Positions 1-9,100 of a stretch of 13,150 bases of DNA are shown here, one piece after another. The stretch lies in NCBI GenBank assembly GCA_946401765.1, contig CAMIVJ010000036.1:1-13150 (forward strand), in the 5' to 3' direction. A model generated the notes under the pieces. It was not told the DNA's origin. It saw only the letters and a list, made by a program, of their open reading frames with translations, and ran no database searches. The stretch is from an uncultured bacterium (GTDB taxonomy: Bacteria > Verrucomicrobiota > Kiritimatiellia > RFP12 > UBA1067). The translations under genes and the position numbers were made by a program. Numbering within the stretch: position 1 is the stretch's first letter; each line of letters opens with the position of its first letter.

Positions 1-245
1 AGGCGGCTGGCGGACACAACCACGAAAGCGACTTCATCGACGGCATCTACGAGAATCGTCCCATCGCCACGGACTGCGAGATCGGCCATCGTTCGATCAG
101 CGCCTGCCACATCGCGAACATCTGCGAGCGGCTGGGGCTCTCGAGCCTCCGGTGGGATCCCGCTGCGGAGCGTTTCACCGGCGCGAACGCGGATGCCGCT
201 AACGCTCTCCTCGAGGTGAAGCACCACAACGGCTGGAAGCTGTAG
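1..245 (+). CDS. Gfo/Idh/MocA-family oxidoreductase, C-terminal fragment (5' end outside window)
   Basis: The reading frame is open from the window edge (first full codon at base 3) to a TAG at 243-245, giving about 80 C-terminal residues. Recognisable features are the run FIDGIYENRPIATDCEIGHR, then a segment SACHIANICERLGLSSLRWDP, and the final residues NGWKL. This pattern (a FIDCI-type motif, an E-I/V-GHRS motif, a CH-x-x-NI helix, a WDP-x-x-E-x-F stretch and a terminal WKL) is typical of the C-terminal substrate domain of bacterial Gfo/Idh/MocA proteins, many of which are secreted or sugar-related NAD(P)-dependent dehydrogenases. The N-terminal Rossmann fold, any Tat signal and the catalytic region lie outside the window, so substrate and localisation cannot be judged. 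The gene ends 25 bases before dxs with no visible terminator, which suggests co-transcription. Family assignment rests on motif memory, not a search. Confidence 0.82.
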   Translation, partial: AAGGHNHESDFIDGIYENRPIATDCEIGHRSISACHIANICERLGLSSLRWDPAAERFTGANADAANALLEVKHHNGWKL

Positions 246-255
246 AACTGCGTTC

Positions 256-263
256 GGAGGAGA
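256..263 (+). promoter_or_regulatory. Ribosome binding site deciding the dxs start
   Basis: GGAGGAGA at 256-263 is a strong Shine-Dalgarno sequence. It lies 7 bases before GTG 271 and 16 bases before the in-frame ATG at 280, so the GTG is favoured. The ATG at 263 is out of frame and reaches a stop after three codons. Confidence 0.6.
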
Positions 264-270
264 TGGGGCC

Positions 271-2109
271 GTGAAGAGCATGCTTGACAACGTGCGTTCG
301 CCGGCGGACGTGAAGGCGCTTGACGCGGCTGCGCTGCCGGAGCTCGCCGAGGAGCTGCGGCGCGAGATCGTGGCAGGAGTCTCCAAGACCGGCGGGCATC
401 TTGCGAGCTCGCTCGGCGCGGTGGAGCTCGCGATTGGCCTTGCGCGCGTCTTCGAGCCGGAGCGGGACCGCATCCTCTGGGACGTTGGGCACCAGACGTA
501 CGCGTGGAAGCTGCTCACAGGGCGGCGTGAGGGATTTGGAACGCTGCGGAAGTTCGGAGGGCTTTCAGGCTTCTGCTGTCCAGAGGAAAGCGAATGCGAC
601 GCATTCGTCTCGGGACATGCGGGAAGCGCTCTCGCAGCGGCCGAGGGAATGGCCGCTGCGCGCGATCTGCGGGGAAGCGCGGAGCATGTGGTCGCGGTTG
701 TGGGCGACGCTTCGCTCTCTAACGGCGAGTCCCTTGAGGCGCTCAACAACTGTTCGCAGCTTAAGGGCAAGGTGATTCTCGTTCTCAACGACAACGAGAT
801 GTCCATCTCGAAGAACGTGGGTTCCTTCGCGCGCGTTCTCGGAAAGATGATATCGGGGGTGCGCTACAATCGTGTGAAGGCGGCAGCGGAGAGAATGGGC
901 CACAAGCTGCGCCTCACGTTCCTGCGCGGAGCGTACCACAGGCTGGAGAGCACTTTGAAGTCGATCTGGCTCGGCAACGCCTTCTTCGAGTCCTTCGGGC
1001 TCCGGTACATCGGGCCGGTGGATGGACACGACATGAAGGCGGTGGAGAACGCCCTTGCCGTGGCGCGCGACGACAAGCGCAGCGTGGTGGTGCATGTGGT
1101 GACGGTGAAGGGACGTGGCTTCGCGCCTGCGGAGCGCAATCCCACGGCGTGGCACGGGGTGGGTCCGTTTGCGATACCTGAGCATGGCTCGCCCGAGAAG
1201 CCCGCCACGTCGCACGGCTGGAGCGAGGCGTTCGGCGAGGCGCTTGCCGCGCACGCGCGCTCTGACGAGAAGGTGTGCGCGCTCACTGCGGCGATGTGCG
1301 ACGGCACGGGGCTTGCCGCGTTCGCACGCGAATTTCCGGACCGATTCTTCGACGGCGGCATCTGCGAGGAGTATCTCGTCACGTTTGCGGCCGGCCTCGC
1401 GAAGGCCGGAATGAAGCCAGTTGTGGCGATCTACTCCACGTTCCTGCAGCGCGCGGTGGACCAGGTGATGCACGACGTGTGCCTCCTGAATCTGCCCGTC
1501 GTCTTCGCCGTGGACCGTGCTGGCTGCGTTGGCGCGGATGGCCGCACGCACCACGGAATGTTCGACGTCGCGATGCTGCGCTGCCTCCCCAACATGACGA
1601 TCTGCCAGCCGTGCGACGAGGGCGACATGAAGGAGATGCTTTCGCTAGCGCTCGAGAAGGGGGGTCCATGGGCGATGCGCTATCCGAGAGGCAAGGCGCA
1701 GGATGCAGCCGGACCGCGCGTGGCGGTGGAATACGGCAAGGCGCGCGTGTTCTCGGGCGAGGGCGCGAAGGTGCAGCTGTGGGCGCTCGGCGACCAGGTG
1801 GCGAAGGCGGTGAAGGTGGCCGCTGCGTTGAAGGAGCTTGGCGTCGAAGCGGGAGTGGTGGATGCGAGGTTCGTGAAGCCTTTCGACGCGGAGCTCCTCG
1901 CGCAGCATCGCGCGACGGGCGCATTCGTGGCCTCTCTCGAGAACGGCAGCGTGATGGGTGGATTCGGCGAGGCCATCGGGGCGGATATGAAGTTTGGCTG
2001 GCCAGACGAGTTCGCTGGCCATGGCAGCGCCGCCGAGCTGGAGCGCGCCGCCCGTTTCGACGTCGACTCCGTGGCGCAGGCAATTTCCGGACGGATCAAA
2101 GGTGCGTGA
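271..2109 (+). CDS. dxs: 1-deoxy-D-xylulose-5-phosphate synthase
   Basis: This thiamine-diphosphate enzyme condenses pyruvate and glyceraldehyde 3-phosphate to DXP, the first step of the MEP isoprenoid pathway and a precursor of thiamine and pyridoxal; it acts in the cytoplasm. At 612 residues it matches the family length (about 620). Visible motifs: GHLASSLG (His43), DVGHQTY (His74) with LLTGRRE, GHAGSA (His116), the ThDP/Mg loop GDASLSNGESLEALNN at 145-160 with NDNEMS following, YIGPVDGHD near 247, WHGV (His295), a DGGICEEYLVTFAAGLA segment with the expected catalytic glutamate at 366, IYSTFLQRA-x-DQ, VDRAG-x-VGADG-x-THHG (His427) and MRYPRG. Two motifs deviate from the E. coli pattern: GDG is GDA, and EQHA is EEYL, replacing a normally conserved His by Tyr. 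GTG 271 is chosen because GGAGGAGA precedes it. A DXS-like paralogue with altered activity cannot be excluded, but most active-site residues are present. Confidence 0.95.
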   Translation: MKSMLDNVRSPADVKALDAAALPELAEELRREIVAGVSKTGGHLASSLGAVELAIGLARVFEPERDRILWDVGHQTYAWKLLTGRREGFGTLRKFGGLSGFCCPEESECDAFVSGHAGSALAAAEGMAAARDLRGSAEHVVAVVGDASLSNGESLEALNNCSQLKGKVILVLNDNEMSISKNVGSFARVLGKMISGVRYNRVKAAAERMGHKLRLTFLRGAYHRLESTLKSIWLGNAFFESFGLRYIGPVDGHDMKAVENALAVARDDKRSVVVHVVTVKGRGFAPAERNPTAWHGVGPFAIPEHGSPEKPATSHGWSEAFGEALAAHARSDEKVCALTAAMCDGTGLAAFAREFPDRFFDGGICEEYLVTFAAGLAKAGMKPVVAIYSTFLQRAVDQVMHDVCLLNLPVVFAVDRAGCVGADGRTHHGMFDVAMLRCLPNMTICQPCDEGDMKEMLSLALEKGGPWAMRYPRGKAQDAAGPRVAVEYGKARVFSGEGAKVQLWALGDQVAKAVKVAAALKELGVEAGVVDARFVKPFDAELLAQHRATGAFVASLENGSVMGGFGEAIGADMKFGWPDEFAGHGSAAELERAARFDVDSVAQAISGRIKGA

Positions 2110-2124
2110 GCGAGGAACAGGAAC

Positions 2125-2994
2125 ATGAGCTGGATTGGAGGAGTGGTAGGTTACATGCTAGGCGCGCGTTTCGGCGCGTTGGGCGGAATCATCGGCGCTG
2201 TGATCGGCAGCGGCGTGGGCGATTACATCAAGGGGAAGGCGAACGAGGCCGCGGCGCAGAAGCAAATGGAGGACGAGGCCCGCCACCGGATGAGGAACCG
2301 GTCCGCAGGACGTGATGCCGCATCAGGGCCGCGTGCTTCGACGAGCCGCACGTCGCTCGAGCGCGAATTAGTGTTTCTTTCGGCAGTGGGTGCCATGCTT
2401 GCCAAGCTTTCGAAGGCGGACGGCCATGTGGACGAAACCGAGATCGCCGCCGGCGAGGATGCGTTCGTCCGCCTCGGCCTCACGCCCGAGAAGCGCGAGA
2501 TATGCATCAAGGCCTTCAGGGCTGCGAAGAGCGATTCTCACTCGATATTCGACTATGCGAGTTCGTTTGCGGATGTCACGCCGGCTCTGACCATGCGCGA
2601 GCTGCTGTACGACATTCTCTGGGACGTCGCGTGCGCCGATGGCGTCCTTGCTCCCGAAGAGCGCCGCATCCTCGAGACGATTGTGACGTACCTGCGGATC
2701 CGTCCGTCGCTATACTCCGAGCAGTACTTCAACCGCGTTGGCACCCGCAGTCGTTCCGATGCCGGCCGCTCACGCGCCTCCGCCGCGAAGACAGATCCGT
2801 ACGAAGTTCTTGGATGCAGTCCGCGCGCTTCCGACGACGAACTGCGCCGCGCCTACCGCGCCCTCGCGAAGAAGCACCATCCGGATATTCTGCGTGCGCA
2901 GGGACTCCCGGAGGAGATGATAGAGAGGGCAACCGAGAAGATGGCCCGCATCAACGCCGCATGGGACGAGATCAGAAGCGCCCGCAGCATCTGA
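2125..2994 (+). CDS. djlA: DjlA-like membrane co-chaperone (TerB-like domain plus C-terminal J domain)
   Basis: The product has 289 residues, close to E. coli DjlA (271), and the same domain order. Residues 4-33 are a glycine-rich hydrophobic segment with G-x-x-x-G spacing that should span the inner membrane. Residues 38-75 are a charged, low-complexity linker. Residues 80-195 form a TerB-like all-helical domain with two acidic motifs, KADGHVDETE (97-106) and CADGVLAPEE (170-179). After a Ser/Arg-rich linker, residues 224-289 are a J domain beginning DPYEVLG and carrying the essential HPD tripeptide at 252-254. J domains stimulate the ATPase of DnaK, so the likely role is recruiting DnaK to the membrane. 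ATG 2125 follows GAGGAA at 2112-2117 with good spacing. It starts 15 bases after the dxs stop, consistent with one operon. The gene symbol reflects shared architecture; the substrate is unknown. Confidence 0.85.
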   Translation: MSWIGGVVGYMLGARFGALGGIIGAVIGSGVGDYIKGKANEAAAQKQMEDEARHRMRNRSAGRDAASGPRASTSRTSLERELVFLSAVGAMLAKLSKADGHVDETEIAAGEDAFVRLGLTPEKREICIKAFRAAKSDSHSIFDYASSFADVTPALTMRELLYDILWDVACADGVLAPEERRILETIVTYLRIRPSLYSEQYFNRVGTRSRSDAGRSRASAAKTDPYEVLGCSPRASDDELRRAYRALAKKHHPDILRAQGLPEEMIERATEKMARINAAWDEIRSARSI

Positions 2995-3065
2995 CTGCTT
3001 GCGGATTGGCGCGGTCCATCGGGCTGATGCAGAACGTCACGACTGCACGCTTCGAATGATGCGGG

Positions 3066-3094
3066 GCAAGATGCTTGCTACTTTGAAATTTTGT
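3066..3094 (+). terminator. Possible weak terminator after djlA
   Basis: GCAAG (3066-3070), a three-base loop ATG and CTTGC (3074-3078) form a perfect but short 5-bp hairpin, followed by an A/T-rich tract with several T's (TACTTTGAAATTTTG). The stem is short and the T-tract interrupted, so efficiency would be low. Its placement between djlA and the next promoter is what makes it plausible. A second inverted repeat, TGCAG (3028-3032) with CTGCA (3043-3047), lies just upstream. Confidence 0.25.
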
Positions 3095-3111
3095 CGCGTC
3101 TCTGCGGGATG

Positions 3112-3141
3112 TTGACACAATGTTCACGGAAATGGTAAAAA
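3112..3141 (+). promoter_or_regulatory. Sigma-70-type promoter for the giant secreted-protein gene
   Basis: A perfect -35 TTGACA (3112-3117) is followed, after 18 bases, by TAAAAA (3136-3141). The -10 is preceded by TG at 3133-3134, giving the extended form TGGTAAAAA. The surroundings (3112-3180) are clearly more A/T-rich than the rest of the window. Transcription would start near 3148, leaving a leader of about 44 bases before ATG 3192. This placement argues that the in-frame ATG at 3120 is not translated. Confidence 0.6.
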
Positions 3142-3182
3142 ACACCAAAAAATTTTCCATCCACGTTTCCATAAACAACAGT

Positions 3183-3187
3183 GAGGT
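3183..3187 (+). promoter_or_regulatory. Ribosome binding site for the giant gene
   Basis: GAGGT at 3183-3187 lies 4 bases before ATG 3192. Together with the promoter at 3112-3141 and the signal peptide that begins at this ATG, it supports 3192 as the start. No comparably convincing Shine-Dalgarno is seen before ATG 3120. Confidence 0.45.
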
Positions 3188-3191
3188 CGAC

Positions 3192-6100
3192 ATGGTCGCT
3201 AAAAGAGCATGGCTAGTCGCCACGGCGTTTGCCGCGGCGCAGGTTTTCGCAGGCGGAAACCTGATATTGAACGGCACGTTCGAAGGAACGGCTTCTCAAA
3301 ACGCCTGGGGCGCATACGCCAATCAGGGCGACTTCAGCTGCTCAGACTGGACGTTCGACGCGCCTAGCCGCGCCGGGCTTGGCAAGCCTAATGGCACATG
3401 GATGGCAAGCGGACTCGCCGTGGGCCCTTTTGCGCTCTTCCTCCAGACAGGCAGCGGGGAAGTGATTGTTCGTCAATCGCTAGGCGCGCTTCCCGCAGGC
3501 GCGTATCGCATCACGTTCTCATATACAGTGCGTCCCAGCCATACCGGCGCGACCACGCATGTTGAACTTGTGGAGGATGGAGGCGCTGTGACGAGCGTGG
3601 GGTCGCTTTCGCCAACGACAACCTCGTTGCTGTCCTTCTCCGCTGACGTGACGATTCCGGCCGGTACCTATACCTTCCGCTTCCGCCAGCCTGATCCTGG
3701 CGGCGACAAGGCCAACGTCTTCGAGAACGTGGTGGTGCGCCGTCTCGACGCCGCAATCGGCGACGCGCGCTACCCCGAATTGACGGACGCCTTGGTCGCA
3801 TCCGACAAAGGCGCCGTTATCCAGTGGGATCAGGACGGCGCAAACGCCTCGCTCTCCAGCGCGAACCTGACGTGGAACGGAAACATGCCCACAGTGCAGG
3901 TGCCCGGCACGCTCACCTTCCAGGGCTCGAACACGATCGCCACCTATGGCAATGCGCCCGGCGTCTTCACGCTCTTCTCTGCGGACGCGATCTCGCTGGC
4001 CTCCGGCGCCACGCTTTCCCTCGACGCGCCTGTGACTGACGGCCTCGTGCGCACGCTCAACGTCAGCGAGACCGCAGTCACTCTCGTCGTCGCCCTCGAT
4101 CCCAACCGCACCGAGATGGTGATCAACGGCGACTTCGACCTCCCCGGCATGTCGACCGGCACCATCCAGGCACAGGCTCCTTCGTGGAGCTACGCCTATC
4201 CGAACGGCGGCTTTGCGATTCCGTACTGGGACTACTACACGTCCGACACCGTGCACCAGGGCTACGGTTGCGGCATCTCAGAGGCGAACGGCACATGGCT
4301 AGCGGCCAACCAGACCAACGGCGGCAGATATTCCTTCTACGGCCAGCGCGAGGTGAACGGCATCGACGCGCTCATCCGCCAGAACTTCGGCGCTACGCCG
4401 GCCGGTGTGTACCGCTTCTCGTTCAACTATGCCACGCGCGGCGCCAGCCAGGCCGCCTGCATCTGGAACGCAAAGGTGCTCAAGGACGGCGCGACGATCC
4501 ATTCGATGAAGATGGGAGAGATCTCCAATACAGTCTTCGCAAACAAGTCCACCGTAATCGCCATCGGCTCGGCCGGCAGCTACGGCCTCGCGTTTGCCCA
4601 CCTGTCGCCTAACAAAGACGACCGCACGGCGTTGATAGACGACATCCATTTCACGCGCGAGGCGGTTGGCGGATGGAGCGTGGCGGACGGCGTGACCACG
4701 CTTTCGGGCACGGCCGAGGTGCCGGCGCAGAGCTTTGTGGACGGCGATGCCGAGATGGCTTCCGGCACCGTGATCTCCACGGCCGTGGACAGGTTCCTTC
4801 CCTCTCTGCGCGTGGACGGCACGCTCACCGTGAAGGGCACGGTGACCATCACGCTGCCCAACTCCTACACGACGGAAGAGGGCACTTACAAGCTCGTCGA
4901 GGCGAAGGCACTGGCGCTTGAGAACGGCGCCTCCTTCATGATCGACCCCGCATGCAAGTTCAGGGACGTAGATGCCGGCGCCAACTATGCGTACGTGCCC
5001 GAGCTGATCACGACTGCGAACGCCGTGATCCTGCATCTCTACAACTTGCAGCCGAGCGGCAACAACTACTACAAGGCGGCCTCCGGGAGAACTGACGACT
5101 TCTGGAATACCGCGTCCAACTGGGAGCGCAACCACGTTCCCGCCAGCGGCGACGGCAACGTGCTCTTCAACCATCCTGGCACGGTCGTGTTCGACGGCGC
5201 ATACGCCAACTCCGACAAGCTCTTGTTCTTCTTCCGCAATGGCATGCAGGCGCCGGTAGTGTTCGACGCTACGGACGACGCCTTTGGCTACGACTTCAAT
5301 TCGGCGGGCGAATACTTCCGTGGCGCGCAAGGCAATGGAGTGGCCGGCTGGGTGGACTTCCATCGCGGCACGTATTCGATGCTGAGAATTCTCTTGACAG
5401 GCTCTTCCAACACCGGGTACGAGAGCGTGTTCAGATTCGACGTCTCCGGCGCCACGGTGAGTTCGGGAGCGATGCAGTGCGGGTATTCGGTCGACGCCCT
5501 GACTGACGTCAACATCTCCGCCGGCACGCTCACCATATCCGACTACAATCCCAACATCACCGCGCGTACGATGAACCGTACGCGTGTGACGGGCGGCAAG
5601 TTCGTCATGACCAGCAACCTCCAGGCGTGCAGCGGGCAGAGTTCCGTGTTCGACTGCGAAGTGACGGGCGGCGAAGTGGAGGTGCGCGGCACGCTCAACG
5701 TCGCCTACACTGCCGCCAACTCGCGCGGCAATCTGCGCCTTTCCGGCGGCCTCGTGAGGGCGAACAACATCTCTGCCCCTGTGGGATTCGGCACGTTCCT
5801 CTTCGACGGCGGCACGCTTGCGCCGTACGCCACATCCACGGCATGGCTTGACGGCACCACTCTCACCGTTGCGGCTGGCAAGAACGCGGTGGTGGATACT
5901 GAAGGCAAAGACATCGTGTGGGCGGCGACGCTTGCGGACGACGCAGGCGGAAACAACTTCGGCTTAACGAAGCGCGGCGATGGCGTTTTTGCGTTCGCCG
6001 CAGACCAGACGTTCACCGGCGCGCTCGCGGTTGAAGGCGGCACGCTCATGGCCACGAAGGCTATCGTCGCCTCTGGCACGTCTGTGGCGCAGGGCGCTAC

Positions 6101-9100
6101 GCTAAGCGTTGCGGACGGCACGGTGGGCCAGACGGTCAATCTCGCCGCGCTAGCGCCAGCAGGCGGCGCGCGCCTCGCGATCGACCTCGACGAAACGGCG
6201 TGCGACCGTTTCGTTCCCGAAGCGCTCGACCTCTCCGGCGCGTCGTCGGCAAACCCGGTGGTGATCGTGGTGAGTCCGCTTGGGCTATCCGAACTGCCCG
6301 TCACCGCAGAGTACACCGTGATTGCGGGCGGTCTTGCGGCTGCAGACGCGGGCAAGTTCACTGTCAACGGAGTGGACGCGCTCGTCGGCGTCAAGAACGG
6401 CGCGCTCGTGCTCACCAGCTCGAACCGCGAGAAGGTGACCGCCGAATGGAGCGGGGCCGCTAACGACGGCGGCAAGTGGACGACGGCCGGAAACTGGACG
6501 GACGACATCGCGCCGCAGAACGGCGACACCGCCGCGTTCAACCTCGCCTCTGGCGGCATTACTGACTTCGACATCGGCGGCCTTGCCCTTGGCGGCATCG
6601 TGTTCGGCCAGACGGCGGGCGCATTCACGCACGCCGGCGCAGAGTCACTGCGCGTCGTAAACGCTGTGACGAACCTCTCCTCCGCCACGCAGACGTTCAC
6701 CGTGCCGATGACGATTGGCGTGGACGGCAAGAGCGCGGAGGTGAACACAGCGGGCGACCTCGTGCTCACCGGCGCCACCACCATAGCCGCCGCCACGCTC
6801 GTGAAGAAGGGCGCCGGCACGCTCGCGGTGCCTGGTCCGACGGCGCTTACGGCCTCGCGCATCGAGGTGGAGGAGGGAACGCTGCGCATCGATGAGCGCG
6901 TGGCCACCACCGACTCGCCCAAGGACGGAGCGATTGTGGTGAAGGACGGTGCGCGGCTCGACGTGAATTCCGCCCTTGATTGGGACTATCCCGTACAGCA
7001 TGCTTCCACTCGCAGCAAGACGGTCTCCATTCAGGGCAATGGTCCCGACGGCGCGGGCGCGCTGTACAACTCAAACGTCAACGGGGCGAACGGATCCGAG
7101 CTGAGCCGCCTCACGCTAACCGGCGACGCAAAGGCAGGCGGTGGCCATGTCTACGTGCGCGCTCTGGCCTCGTCTGAATTCCCCGAGTCCATCATCTCGG
7201 GTCATGAGCACACGCTCACGGTGGACACTGGCATCGGATGCGAGACTGTGAACTGGTTCGGACTTGCCGGCACTGCGCTTGACCTTGCGCGCATCGACGT
7301 GAACGGCTATCTGCACTTCCAGGACGAGATCACAGGCTCTGTGGCTGACGGCGTGCACTTCAAGGATGGTTCGAATCTTCGTCTGCACATCGCCACCCTG
7401 CCCGCCACGGTGCCGATCATTGCGGATGCAGGCGCTAATGTGAAGGTGGCGGGCTCTGGTTCCGCGAGCAAGGTGAACAGCACGCTCACGATCGGAGAGG
7501 GCGCCACCATGACGGCTACGGCCTCGCAGCCGATCACATTCTACGGGCCTGTCACAAATGCAGGCACATTCGTGCAGGCGAGCGGCAACGTCTACTTCAA
7601 CGGTCCGTCGCTCGAAGGCGGCACGTACACGGCCAATGGAACTTTCCTCTGGTTCGGCGGATCCATCAACTCGCCCGAAAGCGAGATCACCATCGGCGAA
7701 TCCACCACGGGCGTCGTGATCTTCGGCGCGCAGCTAGACTTGCCGGATACGGGACTTCCGACGCTGGCGAAGATCAACGCCACCACCACGAAGGAGACGC
7801 GCCTGATGCCGCGCGCGCCTTCGATGATCGACGGTGACCTGTACGACGCAGTGATCAGCGGCGCCGCCAACTTCGTGTACATCGACAGCGTTGAGAACGC
7901 CGCCACGGTGACGGTGAAGAACGCAACGTGGAATCTTAAGAACACCTTGTACCTCGGCGCGAACGACCGCTCCGGACATTTCGTCGTCGGCGATGGCGCC
8001 GTAGTCACGGTGCCTAACCTGATATACACCGCCTACAGCTCCGCGCCAAAGGCGACGTATATCGAAGTGGCGAGGGGCGGCACGCTCAACTGGACGCAGT
8101 CCGGCGGCAACGGCTTCCACATCGGCCGCGGCTATTCCGATGCGCTCAACGAGTCCGTATGCTACCCCCACCGCGTCTCGGTGACGGGCGGCACGCTCAA
8201 CGCAGACAACGGCACGGTGCTCGTTGGCGTGTTCACCGCGTTCTCCTACTTCGATCTTCTCGACGGATGGTTCTCGCCGAAGCAGATCGAGATCCGCCAC
8301 ATCAACAACTCAAGGGCCAAGTGGATCAAGGCCCACGAGGAGCTCTTCACTCAGAAGGGCGGCGTGTTCGCGCTGGGCTCGGGCGGTATGCGTTCGTCGT
8401 GGCCCAACTGGGAGAAGCCGCACGCGGATCTCCAGGGCGGCGTGCTGCGTCCGCGCGAGAGCTTCTCCAACAAGTTCGGCTACATGAACATTCAGTTCGG
8501 CGCCTCGCCCGCATCTCCGGGAGAGTACGCGATAGAGTTGAACGGCAAGGACGTTGCGTGGAACGCGCCGCTTCTCGGCGCGAGCGAAGTGACGATCCAG
8601 GGCGAAGGTAAATTCTCCAGCTCCGCGCTCCTGCAGTCGATACCGCTCGGCCGCTGGAACGTGACCGGTACAACGCAGCCAGTCGATCTCTCGGGCGCGG
8701 CCGGTTTCGCCGGAGGGCTCAACCTCGCCGACGGCACGTCTGCCACGCTCTCGATCGAAGGCGAGGGGCTTGTGGAGTGGGCGATGTTCAATTCCGACGA
8801 ATACAACGGTCTCGACGCCCTCAAGGGCTTCACGGGCATCTGTCCGTACGTGGCGACAACGCTCGCGCACCTGCACATCCACTATGCCAATGACGCGTCA
8901 AAGCCCATGGGCAGCAACTCGGCGTTCATCTACCGCGGCCAGTTCTTCGTGGAGGAGGCGAAGGCCGGCACCTGGTGCTTCGCAGGCGACTTCGACGACA
9001 ACATCTATCTCGAGGTTGACGGCACGGGCGTCTTCACCGGCACGGCGCACAACGTGGCTGGCGCGGGCTCGATTGAACTTGCCGCAGGCTGGCACGACTT

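Noticed and set aside
263..274. ATG at 263 as the dxs start
   Set aside because: It is out of frame with dxs and reads Met-Gly-Pro-stop.
565..1554. 329-residue antisense frame inside dxs
   Set aside because: It is His/Arg/Val-rich, lies fully opposite a conserved enzyme and has no recognisable domain; long antisense frames are expected at this GC content.
1275..2315. 346-residue frame on the + strand overlapping dxs and djlA
   Set aside because: It is Arg/Gly-rich shadow coding in GC-rich DNA and conflicts with two clearly recognised genes.
3120..3191. N-terminal 24-residue extension of the giant protein from ATG 3120
   Set aside because: A promoter -10 lies within it, no good ribosome site precedes it, and it would bury the signal peptide that starts at 3192.
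5705..6922. 405-residue antisense frame inside the giant gene
   Set aside because: It is composed mainly of Ala, Ser, Val, Pro and Thr, mirroring the repeat codons on the + strand, with no motif or own ribosome site.
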